Assembly (NCBI GenBank): GCA_019752835.1
Contig: JAIELR010000016.1
Span: forward strand, 1-9,976
DNA: 9,976 nt
Reading direction: 5' to 3'
From: Gammaproteobacteria bacterium
Lineage (GTDB): Bacteria > Pseudomonadota > Gammaproteobacteria > UBA1113
This document shows positions 8,412 through 9,976 of this stretch, piece by piece (positions within the stretch are counted from its first letter, which is position 1; each line of letters opens with the position of its first letter). A model generated the notes under the pieces. It was not told where the DNA came from. It did not search any database and worked only from the letters and a program-made list of their open reading frames with translations. Made by a program: the position numbers and the translations under genes.

Positions 8412-9827
8412 ATGATAGAACAGAATAAACCAAGAAGAGTGCTGAGTGTCTTTAGCTTAGTGATGATCAATGTCATTGCCGTAGACAGCATCCGTAATTT
8501 ACCGTTTAGCGCTGAATATGGTTTTTCAATCTTGTTTTACTATGTATTAGCAGCCATTTGTTTTTTCATTCCCATTGCCTTAGTGGCGGCAGAACTTGCC
8601 ACGGGCTGGCCAGAGAATGGTGGCATGTACGTTTGGATCCGTGAAGCCTTTGGCAAAAAATGGGGATTTGTCGCTATATGGTTGCAGTGGATATATAACG
8701 TCGTTTGGTATCCCAGCATTTTAGCTTTTCTTGTTTCAACCGCCACCTATTTGATTGACCCCTCGCTCGATAAAAATCGATGGTTTATGCTAGCGATGGT
8801 GATGATTGTTTTTTGGGGTGCAACCATCCTTAATTGTTTTGGCATGCGTCTTTCGGGTTGGATAAGCACGATAGGTGCTATTATCGGCACTTTATTGCCC
8901 ATGGTTCTGATGATTCTTTTAGGTGCTGTTTGGTTGTGGGAAGGGCACCCCTCACAAATACAATTTGGCTGGAGTCATCTTTGGCCAGACTTGAGTTCCA
9001 TTGATAATTTAGCCTTTTTAATTGCAGTGCTATTTGGATTGCTCGGCATGGAAATGTCCGCCGTGCACGCTGAAGAAGTTAAAAACCCGCAACGTGATTA
9101 TCCTCGGGCGCTACGTTGGTCAACCCTCTTAATCTTAGGCTCTTTAATGCTAAGCTCCCTCGCGATAGCGGTGGTGATTCCTAAAGATCAAATCAGCCTT
9201 GTTTCAGGTGTAATTGATGCATTTGGTCTGTTTTTTAAAGTCTTTCACATGACATGGATGATTCCTGTTATTGCCATTTGTATTATTATTGGCGGAATTA
9301 GCGGTGTTTCAGCGTGGATCATCGGCCCTACCAAAGGGTTATTAGCTGCCGCAAGAGATGACAGTTTGCCTAACTGGCTACAAAAAACGAATAAACATGG
9401 CGCCCCTACACCTATTCTTCTTTTACAGGGCGTACTGTTTAGCATCTTATCGTCGCTATTTTTATTGTTTCCAAGCGTGAATGCCGGTTATTGGTTTTTT
9501 AGTGCCTTAACGGCGCAAATAGCGATGATTGTTTACCTTTTCATGTTTGCCGCGGCCATCTATCTGCGTTATAAATATCCGAATAAAACCCGCGCCTATC
9601 AAATTCCCTTTGGTAACATCGGCATGTGGTTAACGGCAGGTATTGGCTTCATTACGTGCCTCGGCGCAATAGCTATTGGCTTTATCCCACCAACGGGTAT
9701 TGTATTGGGTAGTTTGAAACGCTATGAGAGCTTATTAGCGCTGGGTATTATACTCAGTTTATTGATCCCTCTTTTGCTACATCGTATTAGTCGCGCTAGG
9801 GATTGTCCGCTAAAGAGAGAATTGTAA
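8412..9827 (+). CDS. GadC-like amino acid antiporter (APC superfamily), no C-plug
   Basis: Inner-membrane transporter of 471 residues with about 12 helices. It reads like the glutamate:GABA antiporter family: IPIALVAAELATGWPENGG (53-71) and REAFGKKWGF (77-86) match the E. coli GadC region with AAEMAT..GWEEGG, and later EEVKNPQRDYPRA (221-233), VIPKDQISLVSGVI (255-268) and SAWIIGPTKGL (300-310) line up with its helix 6 to 8 region. E. coli GadC is 511 residues and has a C-terminal plug over its cytoplasmic mouth; this protein ends about 15 residues after the last helix and lacks it. Substrate is uncertain: amino acid exchange for acid resistance or nutrient gain is likely, glutamate/GABA not proven. 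GGA at the psd stop (8399-8401) may serve as the ribosome site. Probably last gene of the cluster. Confidence 0.9.
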   Translation: MIEQNKPRRVLSVFSLVMINVIAVDSIRNLPFSAEYGFSILFYYVLAAICFFIPIALVAAELATGWPENGGMYVWIREAFGKKWGFVAIWLQWIYNVVWYPSILAFLVSTATYLIDPSLDKNRWFMLAMVMIVFWGATILNCFGMRLSGWISTIGAIIGTLLPMVLMILLGAVWLWEGHPSQIQFGWSHLWPDLSSIDNLAFLIAVLFGLLGMEMSAVHAEEVKNPQRDYPRALRWSTLLILGSLMLSSLAIAVVIPKDQISLVSGVIDAFGLFFKVFHMTWMIPVIAICIIIGGISGVSAWIIGPTKGLLAAARDDSLPNWLQKTNKHGAPTPILLLQGVLFSILSSLFLLFPSVNAGYWFFSALTAQIAMIVYLFMFAAAIYLRYKYPNKTRAYQIPFGNIGMWLTAGIGFITCLGAIAIGFIPPTGIVLGSLKRYESLLALGIILSLLIPLLLHRISRARDCPLKREL

Positions 9828-9842
9828 ACATATTGACTCTCT
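9814..9842 (+). terminator. Weak hairpin at the antiporter stop codon
   Basis: AGAGAG (9814-9819) can pair with CTCTCT (9837-9842) across a 17-base AT-rich loop that contains the stop codon, and the following bases are T-rich (AACTTTGTTTT). The stem is only six pairs and the loop is long, so it is a poor intrinsic terminator; it is listed because it is the only stem seen between the cluster and the next gene. Confidence 0.2.
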
Positions 9843-9857
9843 AACTTTGTTTTATGC

Positions 9858-9936
9858 TTGTATTTTTAAAGGATGACATCGAAAATAACCTTGTATTTCT
9901 AAATAGATTTAGTTAGAATACCCTTTTATTTCTAAA
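9858..9936 (+). repeat. Three copies of a 13-bp motif with exact 33-bp period
   Basis: TTGTATTTTTAAA (9858-9870), TTGTATTTCTAAA (9891-9903) and TTTTATTTCTAAA (9924-9936) begin exactly 33 bp apart. Copies 2 and 3 also share preceding bases (ATAACC and ATACCC). Over the full 33-bp unit, the first two copies agree at about 20 positions, mostly in the 13-bp core and the last nine bases. The third copy leads straight into the ribosome site of the next gene. This may be a decayed tandem duplication of a promoter or operator unit. Confidence 0.55.
9891..9919 (+). promoter_or_regulatory. Candidate promoter for the last, partial gene
   Basis: TTGTAT (9891-9896, 3 of 6 to TTGACA), a 17-bp spacer and TAGAAT (9914-9919, 5 of 6 to TATAAT). 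Start of transcription would be near 9926, giving a leader of about 22 bases that contains the ribosome site. The -35 hexamer is the start of repeat copy 2. The equivalent positions in copy 1 are TTGTAT (9858-9863) and GAAAAT (9881-9886), a weaker version of the same arrangement. Confidence 0.4.
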
Positions 9937-9939
9937 GGA
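9935..9939 (+). promoter_or_regulatory. Ribosome binding site of the partial gene
   Basis: AAGGA eight bases before the ATG at 9948, the best Shine-Dalgarno match in the window and the main support for calling a gene there. It overlaps the end of repeat copy 3. Confidence 0.6.
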
Positions 9940-9947
9940 CTGCCATC

Positions 9948-9976
9948 ATGAAGCGACTAATTAATCAATCACTTAA
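9948..9976 (+). CDS. Start of an unidentified gene, cut by the window edge
   Basis: An ATG with a well-spaced AAGGA opens a frame reading MKRLINQSL before the window ends. Nine residues are too few to name the product. A strong ribosome site, its own promoter candidate and a 120-bp non-coding leader behind the antiporter gene suggest a separately transcribed gene rather than a continuation of the upstream cluster. Confidence 0.55.

Noticed and set aside
9873..9902. A nine-codon reading frame (MTSKITLYF) that might be a leader peptide
   Set aside because: Its only ribosome site-like sequence directly abuts the ATG, there is no attenuator-like hairpin behind it, and short frames like this are expected by chance.
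9858..9936. CRISPR array
   Set aside because: The repeats are only 13 bp, imperfect and AT-rich, with no palindromic core, and no cas gene is present.

Overview
The window looks like a piece of a gammaproteobacterial chromosome, most likely from the order Legionellales (Legionella/Coxiella/Aquicella type). This rests on the AT-rich sequence, on EngB and TsaD sequences that read like Legionella proteins (for example an FLKSAA start and TSKTPG..TQLINLF in EngB), on a GadC-like antiporter of the kind abundant in these amino-acid-eating intracellular bacteria, and on a LuxN/CqsS-like histidine kinase C-terminus. The genus assignment is an inference. No rRNA, tRNA, CRISPR array, insertion sequence or phage gene is visible.

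Layout. (1) 26-2998, minus strand: a 12-14-helix APC-family permease followed after 33 bp by a soluble PAS histidine kinase without a receiver domain, probably one transcript. (2) 3114-3707, plus strand: the ribosome-assembly GTPase EngB, starting inside a longer open frame whose first ATG overlaps a perfect TATAAT. (3) 3704-4714, minus strand: TsaD, the catalytic subunit for t6A tRNA modification; its stop codon interlocks with that of engB. (4) 4796-9827, plus strand: four closely packed genes (gaps 20, 16 and 7 bp) that look like one operon: a five-helix membrane protein with a periplasmic sulfatase/alkaline-phosphatase fold domain and a Thr nucleophile, a type IVb-like (pseudo)pilin, phosphatidylserine decarboxylase (Psd), and a GadC-like amino acid antiporter without a C-terminal plug. 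(5) 9828-9976: a non-coding leader holding three copies of a 13-bp motif exactly 33 bp apart, a promoter candidate inside that array, a strong ribosome binding site, and the first nine codons of a gene that runs off the window.

How the genes may work together. EngB and TsaD are housekeeping translation genes. The plus-strand cluster is an envelope group: Psd makes phosphatidylethanolamine at the inner membrane, and the neighbouring sulfatase-fold protein could act on or transfer a lipid head group on the periplasmic face, though no substrate can be read from the sequence. The orphan pilin and the antiporter have no obvious link to that chemistry. The permease-kinase pair could form a transport-coupled sensory unit. 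The items most worth checking are the sulfatase-fold/pilin/psd/antiporter cluster, the permease-kinase pair, and the 33-bp-periodic repeat before the last gene.
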